From an uncultured Eubacterium sp. (lineage in GTDB: Bacteria; Bacillota; Clostridia; Lachnospirales; Lachnospiraceae): 53,411 nt of DNA. The stretch covers positions 1 to 53,411 of the forward strand of contig CAMUML010000027.1 of the NCBI GenBank assembly GCA_947089855.1. The letters run 5' to 3'. Shown here piece by piece: positions 1-8,599 of the stretch; the stretch's first letter is position 1, and each line of letters begins with the position of its first letter. The position numbers and the translations under genes are program-made. Under the pieces are notes generated by a model that saw nothing but the letters and a program-made list of their open reading frames with translations, was not told the origin of the DNA and did not search any database.

Positions 1-181
1 AACAGCTAGTTAAGAAACAGGGGTATCATTTATAAAGTTGTAAAGTCGTGTTATTACAGGCAGAAAAGGAAAATAGCATTATGCTTGAATCATGGCAGAG
101 CCGCCTTTTGGAAGATTCCATGCTGTGCGGATTTTTGATGTCGGGAAATTTCCTAAGAAAATAAAAGATGGAGGAAAAAAG

Positions 182-430
182 ATGCCAGGATATTTAATAA
201 AAGATACAACAAAAGAAGAACGGGAACGGATTGTATCAGATTCGCTTGGAAATATTTCAGCGTCTTGTGACGGATGTATGCCGGGCCTGGCGGAGATGTA
301 CCAGGAATATATTGACGGGAAGAAGGAAATCCGGGAAATCAACATGCTGTTCCAGGCGCGGTATGTGTCAGGGGAAGACGGGCCGGGATATGGGAAAGGA
401 GGCTGTGGGTTCCTAAAGAAAAATGTGTAA
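182..430 (+). CDS. Small conserved-type hypothetical protein with CxxC motif
   Basis: An 82-residue soluble, highly charged protein. I do not recognise a function. The ATG at 182 is chosen because GGAGG lies about 8 bases upstream; an in-frame ATG at 92 would add 30 residues but has no such site. Visible features are an acidic/basic helical N-terminal half (KEERERIV), a CDGC motif around residues 29-32 and a glycine-rich tail with a further cysteine (GKGGCGF). The CxxC could bind a metal, but with only one such pair this is a guess. The gene stands alone and is followed about 100 bp later by a strong terminator. The general look, with a short CxxC protein beside a site-specific recombinase, suits an accessory or formerly mobile region. 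Confidence 0.6.
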   Translation: MPGYLIKDTTKEERERIVSDSLGNISASCDGCMPGLAEMYQEYIDGKKEIREINMLFQARYVSGEDGPGYGKGGCGFLKKNV

Positions 431-529
431 AATCATGGCTGCAAAGCGGCATCTTTTGGGACGCTGTTTTTGTTCAGAAAGATTAGGGCAGGAATGAAGA
501 AAAGAATTTATTGATAGGTGAAATCAGGT

Positions 530-578
530 AAAAAGGCAGGCTGTATTATTCGCAAGATGTAATACAGCCTGCCTTTTT
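530..578. terminator. Bidirectional Rho-independent terminator
   Basis: A perfect 19-bp stem runs from AAAAAGGCAGG at the left to CCTGCCTTTTT at the right, with an 11-base loop at 549-559. The T run on the right serves the + strand and the A run on the left serves the - strand. Confidence 0.9.
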
Positions 579-1575
<997 letters not shown>

Positions 1576-1601
1576 CTGTCAAAAAGTGTACTTTTTGACA
1601 G
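1576..1601 (+). repeat. Serine-invertase-type crossover site, left copy (core GT)
   Basis: A 26-bp palindrome with arms TGTCAAAAAGT (1577-1587) and ACTTTTTGACA (1590-1600) around the unpaired dinucleotide GT at 1588-1589; one more pair (C1576/G1601) extends it. Two ~12-bp half sites around a 2-bp asymmetric core is the layout of hix/gix sites used by serine invertases, which cut with a 2-base stagger at the core. It starts at the base after the recombinase stop codon. Each half also contains TTGACA pointing outward. Confidence 0.85.
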
Positions 1602-1743
1602 TTAAATGACACAAGATTAGTTTAACATATTTGTCTGTGTAAGTCTATATTTTTTGTAGTTTTTCATGAAAAATTTTTCATGTACAAGTAATTTTTCAAT
1701 AATGACTGCTCTGAAAATATAAATTGACTTAGAATATAGACCT
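1602..1743. promoter_or_regulatory. Putative invertible promoter segment
   Basis: About 142 A+T-rich bases between the two inverted sites. The best promoter on the + strand is TTAACA (1622-1627), an 18-base spacer and TATATT (1646-1651), facing the LRR gene, so the sequenced orientation would be the on state. On the - strand weaker boxes exist, for example TTTCAT with a 16-base spacer and TATAGA (1671 to 1644). The segment centre holds an 18-bp perfect palindrome (1665-1682), and a 9-base element GTCTATATT (1643-1651) recurs inverted at 1733-1741. The sites and symmetry are seen directly; promoter activity and inversion are inferred. Confidence 0.6.
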
Positions 1744-1769
1744 ATGTCAAAAAGTACACTTTTTGACAT
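1744..1769 (-). repeat. Serine-invertase-type crossover site, right copy (core AC)
   Basis: Exact reverse complement of the left site over 24 bp: arms TGTCAAAAAGT (1745-1755) and ACTTTTTGACA (1758-1768) around AC at 1756-1757. The palindrome extends by pairs A1744/T1769 and T1743/A1770. Because the core reads AC here and GT in the left copy, correct pairing of the staggered ends requires inversion, not deletion, of the segment between them. Confidence 0.85.
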
Positions 1770-1824
1770 AAAGTGTATAGAGCGAAGTAAGAGCGGACAA
1801 GGAAAAACATTGAAATTTGTTTTT

Positions 1825-1854
1825 TACTTAACAAAAACGAACAGTGCATATACT
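1825..1854 (+). promoter_or_regulatory. Possible fixed promoter downstream of the invertible segment
   Basis: TTACTT (1825-1830), an 18-base spacer and TATACT (1849-1854). An ACAGT/ACTGT inverted repeat (1841-1845 and 1852-1856) overlaps the -10 box. If active, it would give a basal level of LRR gene transcription in both orientations. The -35 match is poor, so this is tentative. Confidence 0.25.
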
Positions 1855-1921
1855 GTTTGAGAATGTATGGTATGTCAATGCTGTTTGATTACAAAATTTT
1901 AAGGAGAAAGGGGAATGGAAC

Positions 1922-4900
1922 ATGAAATCAATCGTTAAGAGGTGTATGGCATTTATGATGGCGCTGCTTCTTGCAGTTGGAATCGTACTGGATTCTTCCG
2001 GTATCGTCTTCGCAGCGGAAAATGGTACGTTTGGGGATTACAGTTATCATATTATAGATGGTACATACATAGAAATCGTTGACTATTATGGATCAGCTCA
2101 GAGTGTGAATATTCCTTGCGAACTGATTGTTGAGGGTGTTAGTTATCCGATTAAAAGGATAGGAAGTTATGCATTTCATGACTGCAGCAGCCTAGCGAGC
2201 ATCAACATCCCGGAAGGCGTGACGAGCATAGAAAATGGTGCATTTTGTAACTGCAGCAGCCTAGCGAGCATCAACATCCCGGAAGGCGTGACAAGCATAG
2301 AAGCTGATGCATTTCGTGACTGCAGCAGCCTGACGAGCATCGACATCCCGGGTAGCGTGACGAGTATAGGAGTTAGTGCATTTGGTAACTGCAGCAGCCT
2401 GACGAGCATCGACATCCCGGGTAGCGTGACGAGCATAGGAGGTGGTGCATTTGGTGGTTGCTTAAGCCTGACGAGTATCAACATCCCAGGTAGCGTAACG
2501 AGTATAGAAGGGTGGGCATTTAGTAGATGCAGAAGCCTGACGAGTATCAACATCCCGGATAGCGTGACGAACATAGGAGATAGTGTAATTGTAGGCTGTG
2601 GTAGATTAAGCAACATAGAGGTTAATGCAAATAATACAAAGTATGACAGCAGAAATAATTGTAATGCAATTATAGAAACATTATCTGGTTGTCTCCTTGC
2701 AGGCTGTAAAAACACTATCATCCCGGATAGCGTAACGAGCATAGGAGATAATGCATTTTGCGACTGCGGCAGCCTGACGAGCATCCACATCCCGGATAGC
2801 GTAACGAGCATAGGAGATTATGCATTTCACGACTGCAGCAGCCTGACGAGCATCCACATTCCGGATAGCGTGACGAGCATAGGAGGTGGTGCATTTGGCG
2901 GCTGCAGCAGCCTGACGAGCATTCACATCCCGGATAGCGTGACGAGCATAGGAACTGCATTTGGCGGCTGCAGCAGCCTGACGAGCATCCACATCCCGGA
3001 AGGTGTGACGAGCATAGGAAATCATGCATTTAGTAGTTGCAGAAGCCTGACGAGCATTTACATTCCGGATAGCGTGACGAGCATAGGAGACGGGGCATTT
3101 TGGAACTGTAGCAGCTTCACGATTTATGGCAGCAAGAATTCCTATGCCGAGACATTCGCAAAGGATCATAACATACCTTTCAAAATTGTTAGCGAGGGGG
3201 ATGGTGAGACCCCAGGCAGCGTCGGAAGAAAAAGTGTGTGTTACGTTAATTCTGTAGATTCTAACCATATAATTCTGGATGCATTGCCATATGGCGTTGA
3301 TGAGTCGAAGGTGTCCATAGAATCTTTAAAACCTTATGTTGGCAGGTATGCTTATGTTGAATTTGACACATCTATTAGCCCGAAGGTTATTGGCTTCCAA
3401 GGAGTGGAGTCTTCCATTGGAACGATCACGGAATATGTGGAGTTAAATAGTTCGGGAGAGCATGATTTGGTTGAGATCGATCATAAAGAGTATCAGGTGG
3501 GCAATAAGGGTATTTCTATTATTGACGGAAGAAATAGAAGGATTTTGTATCATACAATCAATGATAAAATTGTCGGAATAGAGTTTTTAGAGACGGCCAT
3601 TGGATATTACAATGGAACAACGGAAAATGGAGAAGGAAACAGCGTTACCGTTTCAAACAAGGAATATGATATAAACAGTGCGTCTTGTATTTCGGATAAA
3701 ATTGAAAATGGAAAACCAGTTGTTTTCAGTGTTGGGGCAAAGAATAATAGTGATAAAATCTGTCCGTTTTTATTTGAGATGCAAGAGTTGCAGGGAACCC
3801 CTTCTGTATGGGTATATGTTTCTGATGATACGTTCTCCACAGAAATAGGGCAGGAGTTGGATTTGTATTGTGCTTTACATATTGACGACTATGTGATACC
3901 GAATTGGGAGAAGCCGTCTTTCGCGATAGGAAATGAGAAGCTTGTTTCATTATCGAATTATGAACAAACGGACTTGGGATACCACTGTAAAATAACGGGA
4001 GTCTCTGTTGGGCAGACAACTCTTACGATCACGGATACGGAGACGGGGGTACACCAAAGTTTTCCGATTACGGTAAAGGAAAAATCGGAAACAGTGTCAT
4101 ATACATGCCGCATAAATGAAGTTCCGGATTATACAATCGAAAGTGGATGGGATAAGGGGCTGCAGACGAATATTTATAATGTAAACGGTCTTTATGCCAA
4201 TAAATATAAATATGAAAAAAATGAAGCGGGTGGATATGAAGTTTCATTTAATGTTTACAATACGTTATATATGCATGGCTCTGTAGATGTGTATGACAAA
4301 GATGGACGCTGGATACAAAGTGTAAAAATCAACAAACGGACGGGAGCCACAAGTTTATATGCAACAGAAGAATCGTTGCTATATTTGATTGATGATGCAT
4401 TGCAGAAGAAAACGTTTACCTATGAGGCAACCACGTATACAAAGAAAACAGGGGTCAAGATTTCGGTGCCGGAAGATGGTTATTTTGTGATTTCTACGAA
4501 TTATGCTGATTCGCCCGGAGTGATGCTGTATAACAGCATAGATATGATTATGCTGGGGTTGGATGCAGTTGGTTCTGCCATAGACAAGGTGGATTATAAC
4601 CTCAACCTGGAGAAATATCTGAGTGATGCAAAAGAGAAGGAATTACATGAAGTGCTGCAAAAGTCAATTGAATCCAAAACTAAAAAATTCCTCTCAGATC
4701 AATTGAAAGAAGGAATAACAGCAGGATACGGAGATGCGGCGAATGCAATTGTTTTGCAGGGGAATGAGATTTTAACTGCGGAAAAACTGGGTGAAAATTT
4801 TTATAAGGATGTTATAGGTGCAGGATGGGATGTTATTCAGAATTATATGGGGCCGGCTGGTGCGGCGTTGAAGGTGATGTTTGGAATACAAAAATATACA

Positions 4901-6409
4901 GATTATATCACTCAGATTGGGCAAATCTGTAAAGGAATTTCAAAATCGGAAATTGTTATAAGTACAACATCAGCGCCTACCATACATGGAATTACTGTAA
5001 AGCCAGAGAATCCGGCAGCAGTTGGAGAAGCTGTTTTACAGGTATTCCGCGTATCGGAGAAGGAGGATATAGCGTCCTCTTTAGAAAACGCTGTTGCAGC
5101 ACAAACAGGCCAATATGAAATTTATAATATTTGTTTTACGAAAGATAATGTAGAACAAGAAATAAATACAAATGTAACAGTACGGATACCAATACCGAAA
5201 ACGTTTGATAAGAACAAATCATCTGTTTACCGGCAGGACAAAGATGGATCATGGACAAAGATGGATTCCAGAATTGACGGCAATTATTTGGTTTTTGAAA
5301 CCAATCATTTTAGTTTATATGCAATAGTTAATAATTCTGTGGGGGATGAGGCCACAACCGTTTTGGTTTCGTCAATCACTCTTAATCTGAAAAATGGCGC
5401 GGTAACAGAAAGTGGTTACTTGAAGCTGAATGCTGCAATCGCCCCTTCAAACGCTGCTAATCAAACGCTTCTCTGGTCATCCGACAATCCTTCTGTTGCA
5501 ACTGTTGACCAGACGGGGCTTGTTACAGCGGTTCGCGCGGGCAAGGCAACGATTACCGTCAAGGCACAGGATGGCAGTGGAGTGGAGGCGTCATGTGTTG
5601 TTGAGGTAACTGCCCCTTCAAATGGCGATGGTGACAATTCAGGCGGAGGAAGTTCATCCGGCAGTGGAAATACTTCCACTGGGGGAAGTTCGTCCGGCAG
5701 CGGAAATGCTTCTACCGGAGGAAGTTCATCTGGCAGTGGAAATACTTCCGCTGGGGGAAGTTCGTCTGGCAGTGGGAATGCTTCCGCCGGAGGAAATAGT
5801 TCAAGTGGCGGAGGAAATGGCGCGAATACAGGAGACAGCACTACAGCGCCTGAAACTGGAAATACTTCGATGACTGGCAAGCCAGCTATCAAGATCCTCT
5901 ATTACATTGTGAATTTTGATAAGAATGGTGGTAAGAATCTGAGCCGTCAGAAAATGACATTGTTACAAGATGATTCTTTAGGTATTTTGCCAAAGGTTGA
6001 AAGAAAGAATTACAAATTCCTTGGCTGGTACATGCAGCCGGTTAATGGTAAAAAGGTAAGTCAGAAGACGGTTTTAAATGTTTCAACGACTTTGTATGCA
6101 CGTTGGCGAAAAATCGCAAAACTTTCGAAGGAACAAATCACTTCGTTGAAATCAGAAAAAGCCGGAACTATGGTTGTGAAATATAAAAAATATTCTGACA
6201 TTAAGGGATACGAGATTGTTTATTCTACAAGTAAAAAATTTACAACCGCATCCACGAATCGGGTTGTTGCTGGTTCTGCAGAGAAGACATTAAAGAAGTT
6301 GAAGACAGGTAAAACGTATTATGTTAAAGTGCGTGCTTATAGCGTTGATTCTACAGGCAGGAAGATTTACGGAGACTATAGTAAAGTTCGCAATGTGCAG
6401 GTAAAATAG
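1922..6409 (+). CDS. Large secreted BspA/TpLRR-type leucine-rich repeat protein with Big_2 and InlB-type repeats
   Basis: 1495 residues. A signal peptide (about 1-32, cleaved after FAA) precedes an LRR_5/TpLRR array (about 80-403) of 23-residue repeats such as SLTSIHIPDSVTSIGGGAF, with one irregular repeat near 220-265. A long A+T-rich middle region (about 410-1145) resembles nothing I can name. It is followed by a Big_2 Ig-like domain (about 1147-1232), a Gly/Ser linker of 12-residue repeats (about 1233-1303), an InlB B-repeat (Listeria-Bacteroides) domain (about 1325-1398, ending LYARW) and an Fn3-like end. BspA-type proteins are surface adhesins in other bacteria. No LPXTG or C-terminal membrane anchor is visible, so attachment is unclear. 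AAGGAG lies 5' of the ATG. The gene sits directly behind the invertible segment, so phase-variable expression is likely. Confidence 0.85.
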   Translation: MKSIVKRCMAFMMALLLAVGIVLDSSGIVFAAENGTFGDYSYHIIDGTYIEIVDYYGSAQSVNIPCELIVEGVSYPIKRIGSYAFHDCSSLASINIPEGVTSIENGAFCNCSSLASINIPEGVTSIEADAFRDCSSLTSIDIPGSVTSIGVSAFGNCSSLTSIDIPGSVTSIGGGAFGGCLSLTSINIPGSVTSIEGWAFSRCRSLTSINIPDSVTNIGDSVIVGCGRLSNIEVNANNTKYDSRNNCNAIIETLSGCLLAGCKNTIIPDSVTSIGDNAFCDCGSLTSIHIPDSVTSIGDYAFHDCSSLTSIHIPDSVTSIGGGAFGGCSSLTSIHIPDSVTSIGTAFGGCSSLTSIHIPEGVTSIGNHAFSSCRSLTSIYIPDSVTSIGDGAFWNCSSFTIYGSKNSYAETFAKDHNIPFKIVSEGDGETPGSVGRKSVCYVNSVDSNHIILDALPYGVDESKVSIESLKPYVGRYAYVEFDTSISPKVIGFQGVESSIGTITEYVELNSSGEHDLVEIDHKEYQVGNKGISIIDGRNRRILYHTINDKIVGIEFLETAIGYYNGTTENGEGNSVTVSNKEYDINSASCISDKIENGKPVVFSVGAKNNSDKICPFLFEMQELQGTPSVWVYVSDDTFSTEIGQELDLYCALHIDDYVIPNWEKPSFAIGNEKLVSLSNYEQTDLGYHCKITGVSVGQTTLTITDTETGVHQSFPITVKEKSETVSYTCRINEVPDYTIESGWDKGLQTNIYNVNGLYANKYKYEKNEAGGYEVSFNVYNTLYMHGSVDVYDKDGRWIQSVKINKRTGATSLYATEESLLYLIDDALQKKTFTYEATTYTKKTGVKISVPEDGYFVISTNYADSPGVMLYNSIDMIMLGLDAVGSAIDKVDYNLNLEKYLSDAKEKELHEVLQKSIESKTKKFLSDQLKEGITAGYGDAANAIVLQGNEILTAEKLGENFYKDVIGAGWDVIQNYMGPAGAALKVMFGIQKYTDYITQIGQICKGISKSEIVISTTSAPTIHGITVKPENPAAVGEAVLQVFRVSEKEDIASSLENAVAAQTGQYEIYNICFTKDNVEQEINTNVTVRIPIPKTFDKNKSSVYRQDKDGSWTKMDSRIDGNYLVFETNHFSLYAIVNNSVGDEATTVLVSSITLNLKNGAVTESGYLKLNAAIAPSNAANQTLLWSSDNPSVATVDQTGLVTAVRAGKATITVKAQDGSGVEASCVVEVTAPSNGDGDNSGGGSSSGSGNTSTGGSSSGSGNASTGGSSSGSGNTSAGGSSSGSGNASAGGNSSSGGGNGANTGDSTTAPETGNTSMTGKPAIKILYYIVNFDKNGGKNLSRQKMTLLQDDSLGILPKVERKNYKFLGWYMQPVNGKKVSQKTVLNVSTTLYARWRKIAKLSKEQITSLKSEKAGTMVVKYKKYSDIKGYEIVYSTSKKFTTASTNRVVAGSAEKTLKKLKTGKTYYVKVRAYSVDSTGRKIYGDYSKVRNVQVK
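2160..3118 (+). repeat. Tandem ~69-bp DNA repeats encoding the LRR array
   Basis: About a dozen near-identical units of roughly 69 bp, each encoding one 23-residue LRR. Blocks such as AGCATCCACATCCCGG recur almost unchanged. One irregular unit lies at about 2575-2735. The high identity at DNA level would allow unequal recombination or slippage to change repeat number. Confidence 0.85.
5640..5815 (+). repeat. 36-bp tandem repeats encoding a Gly/Ser linker
   Basis: Four full units and a degenerate fifth encode GGSSSGSGN(T/A)S(T/A) in the LRR protein. Differences between units are mostly silent or T/A swaps. This is a flexible spacer between the Big_2 domain and the C-terminal domains, and a likely site of length variation. 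Confidence 0.8.
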
Positions 6410-6635
6410 TGTAGGTAATGGAGGAAACAGGGTGAAAAGCGTACAAAAAATTACAGCACAGCAGTCATGCCGTAGGAGATTGAAGCATCGGCATGGCTGT
6501 GGTTACGGATGATACAGCGGGTGAAAAAGTTGTCCGGACCGGTTAATGTCTGTGGATATATACAGCAGGCCACTTAGGGTACTACAGTAACCCGGGCAGA
6601 TTATTGTATTCATGAGTATAAGAAAGGAATTGGAT
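6410..6635 (+). other. Leader region with hairpin and possible 26-codon ORF
   Basis: Between the LRR gene and the cohesin gene is an 11-bp hairpin, CAGTCATGCCG (6462-6472) with CGGCATGGCTG (6489-6499), allowing one G-T pair. It has no T run. A GTG at 6432 preceded by GGAGG opens a 26-codon frame (stop at 6510-6512) rich in Arg, His and Cys and spanning the hairpin. It could be a leader peptide or chance; nothing else is visible. Confidence 0.25.
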
Positions 6636-7541
6636 ATGAAAGACATAAGGAAATACTTACCATGCCTGTTCATAGCCATGCTGTTTGCCTGCATAATGCA
6701 GGCATATCCAGCAAATGCGGCAGCATCCCCATCCCTGTCCGCTTCGGCAGATGCAGCGGGCGTGTCAGAGGGCGGTTATGTAAATGTAAGCGTAAACCTG
6801 AGCGGCAACCCATCGGTCAGTACGCTTGGGGCGGCGCTGGCTTATGACAGCAGTGTTTTAAGCTACGAGAGCGCTTCCTGGAATAGCGGTTTTTCCGGGA
6901 ATGATATGAAGATGGCGTCTGACACAGGCAGTGAGGTGAACCTGTCCGTAGTCTGTGACAGCAGCTATTCCGCGGATGGCACAGTCGTAACGGTGCGGTT
7001 CCAGGCTGTTTCGGATACATCCTCTATCCCGGTCACGCTTTCGCTGAGGGATATGGCGGATGCAGACCTGGCTGCGGTTACGGATTGTAAAGTCTCAGGC
7101 CGGGTGCATGTGCCGGAAACAGCGGATGTCAGGGATAATGATGCAGATAAAAAAGACGACGCAGAGGGTTCAAAAACACAGGAAGCGGGAAATGCTGAAA
7201 ATAAAAATAATTCAGAAAATAATGATCATGCAGAAGGAAAAAGCGGTTCTTTGCAGCAGCAGGCGGTGGATACCGCCAACGCAGATACCGGAGAGGCGCA
7301 GGGCATTTCCCATACAGTAGCAGCCAGTACGCAGGTGGCTGTCGCAGACAGCGGCGTACAGCATACATCTGTACAAAACGCACAGTTAGCGCCAGCATCA
7401 GGCAGCGGGGGAGCAAAGCCGGACCAGAATTATAAAACAGGCGCAGGGCTTGGCAATGATATTTTCCTGATAATCGCTGCAGCATGCGGCATCTTGGCGC
7501 TGGTGCTTGCGGTAAGGAGACACGGGGAGGAAAAGAAGTGA
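6636..7541 (+). CDS. Membrane-anchored cohesin-domain protein
   Basis: 301 residues. The ATG at 6636 is preferred over the in-frame ATG at 6612 because AGAAAGGA sits 7 bases before it and the signal peptide then starts normally (MKDIRKYLP, cleavage near ANA). Residues about 30-160 have the pattern of a cohesin module: SEGGYVNVSVNLSG, then LGAALAYDSSVL, then DGTVVTVRFQA. A long charged, Asn/Glu-rich linker follows (about 165-265), then a single C-terminal transmembrane helix (IFLIIAAACGILALVLAV) with a basic tail (RRHGEEKK). It would display a cohesin on the outer face of the membrane. The stop overlaps the start of the next gene by 4 bases (GTGA), so the two are translationally coupled. A dockerin is present in that partner. 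Cohesin subtype cannot be judged by eye. Confidence 0.75.
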   Translation: MKDIRKYLPCLFIAMLFACIMQAYPANAAASPSLSASADAAGVSEGGYVNVSVNLSGNPSVSTLGAALAYDSSVLSYESASWNSGFSGNDMKMASDTGSEVNLSVVCDSSYSADGTVVTVRFQAVSDTSSIPVTLSLRDMADADLAAVTDCKVSGRVHVPETADVRDNDADKKDDAEGSKTQEAGNAENKNNSENNDHAEGKSGSLQQQAVDTANADTGEAQGISHTVAASTQVAVADSGVQHTSVQNAQLAPASGSGGAKPDQNYKTGAGLGNDIFLIIAAACGILALVLAVRRHGEEKK

Positions 7542-8260
7542 AAAGGATCGGGAAAGCAGCGGCGGTAATCATCAGCCTGGCAATGGTTATCTGCGGGTTT
7601 GCAATGGATGCATACGCAGACGGGTCTGTATGGGATATAGAAAACACACTGGACGTATCAGAATGCAGGCAGGGCGATACCATTACAATGTCGGTAAATT
7701 TAAAGGGCAGCGGCGCGTCTTCCCCGCAGGAAATAGTTTCTATAGAAGGCACACTGGAATATGACAGCAGCCTGTTCACAGTAGAAAAGGCGGACATCCT
7801 TCCTGCACAAGATGGTAAAGCGCAGTCCTGTTCGTTTGACCCGTCCACAGGGATTTTTTCTGTGCAGTATTCTTCCGGCATTGCGGTACAGGATGGCGGG
7901 CAGATGCTGCAGATACGGCTGCATACAGCGGGGAATGCTTCTACTGGCAAGACAACGCTTTGTGTCACGCATATGAAATGGAATGACGCCGCAGGCCAGC
8001 AGGCAGTGGAAATAGAACACCGTGTGCCTGCGCGTATTGCAATAACCGAAGCGGAAGCACCTGCTGTAGCAGGGGACGTCAACCAGGATGGGAAAGTAAA
8101 CCTGACAGACGCAAAGCTGGTTATGCAGCATTACAACGGTGCAAAGACGCTGGACAGCAGGCAGAAAGCGAATGCGGATGTAAATGGCGACGGGAAAGTG
8201 AACCTGACAGACGCAAAGCTGATCATGAAATATTATAACGGGGAGATCACAGGGTTTTAA
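7538..8260 (+). CDS. Secreted cohesin-type plus dockerin protein
   Basis: 240 residues, starting with GTG at 7538 after GGGAGG; the longer frame from 7484 lies inside the upstream gene. A signal peptide (about 1-27, ending AYA) precedes a cohesin-like beta-sandwich (about 30-170: VSECRQGDTITMSVNLKG, GTLEYDSSLF, GGQMLQIRLHTAG). A complete type I dockerin (about 177-240) follows, with two duplicated Ca-binding segments, DVNQDGKVNLTDAKLVM and DVNGDGKVNLTDAKLIM. The dockerin could dock to the cohesin of the upstream protein, giving a minimal two-part scaffold, or to other cohesins. The upstream LRR gene may belong to the same surface system. A terminator follows at once. Confidence 0.8.
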   Translation: MKRIGKAAAVIISLAMVICGFAMDAYADGSVWDIENTLDVSECRQGDTITMSVNLKGSGASSPQEIVSIEGTLEYDSSLFTVEKADILPAQDGKAQSCSFDPSTGIFSVQYSSGIAVQDGGQMLQIRLHTAGNASTGKTTLCVTHMKWNDAAGQQAVEIEHRVPARIAITEAEAPAVAGDVNQDGKVNLTDAKLVMQHYNGAKTLDSRQKANADVNGDGKVNLTDAKLIMKYYNGEITGF

Positions 8261-8314
8261 GAAAATTTCCCCAAAAAGAATTTGATTTTAGAAATTTTGA
8301 GTTTCATACTGGAT

Positions 8315-8351
8315 AAAACAAAACGGAGCCAATCTGGTTCCGTTTTGTTTT
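8315..8351. terminator. Rho-independent terminator
   Basis: The stem ACAAAACGGAGCC pairs with GGTTCCGTTTTGT (one G-T pair) around the loop at 8331-8335. A T-rich run follows on the + strand and an A run precedes, so it may work both ways. It ends the cohesin transcript. Confidence 0.85.
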
Positions 8352-8528
8352 GAGGAATATCCGCAGCTTTATGTCTGGCTGCAGATTCCGGACACACAGA
8401 TGGATGTGGAAAGTAGCGCCTGACCGCTTCCGCTTGGATACCGCATGTGGCAGAAAAAAATCCAAACTGGAACTGGCCGCGGGGCTTTTTTGCTGTTAAA
8501 AATCATGTACTGCCACTGTTATTTGTGC

Positions 8529-8548
8529 TATAATTCAAGTTGAATTAT
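8529..8548 (+). promoter_or_regulatory. -10 box overlapping a 19-bp palindromic operator
   Basis: TATAAT at 8529-8534 overlaps a perfect palindrome, ATAATTCAA (8530-8538) and TTGAATTAT (8540-8548) around G8539. It lies about 50 bases before the DUF262 gene. No good -35 is visible. The overlap suggests that a repressor controls this defence-type gene. The rest of 8352-8587 holds nothing I can identify. Confidence 0.5.
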
Positions 8549-8599
8549 TATAGCTATATTGGTTTTACAGAAAGAAATTGAAGAAGGGTGGATCAGAGC

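Noticed and set aside
1576-1601. Site after the recombinase read as a Rho-independent terminator
   Set aside because: It has a T run only inside the arm, an exact inverted copy lies 168 bp away, and the unpaired core is 2 bases, too small for a hairpin loop. The recombination-site reading explains all of this.
2160-3118. CRISPR-like array
   Set aside because: The units are continuous ~69-bp coding repeats in one frame encoding LRRs; there are no unique spacers.
2176-3268. Long antisense ORFs opposite the LRR array
   Set aside because: They are mirror products of the repeats, with no ribosome binding sites or recognisable domains.
5461-5892. Antisense and alternative-frame ORFs over the Gly/Ser linker
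   Set aside because: Low-complexity shadows of the 36-bp repeat.
7129-8082. 317-residue minus-strand ORF opposite the cohesin genes
   Set aside because: No start signals, and the plus strand has clear signal peptides, cohesin and dockerin motifs.
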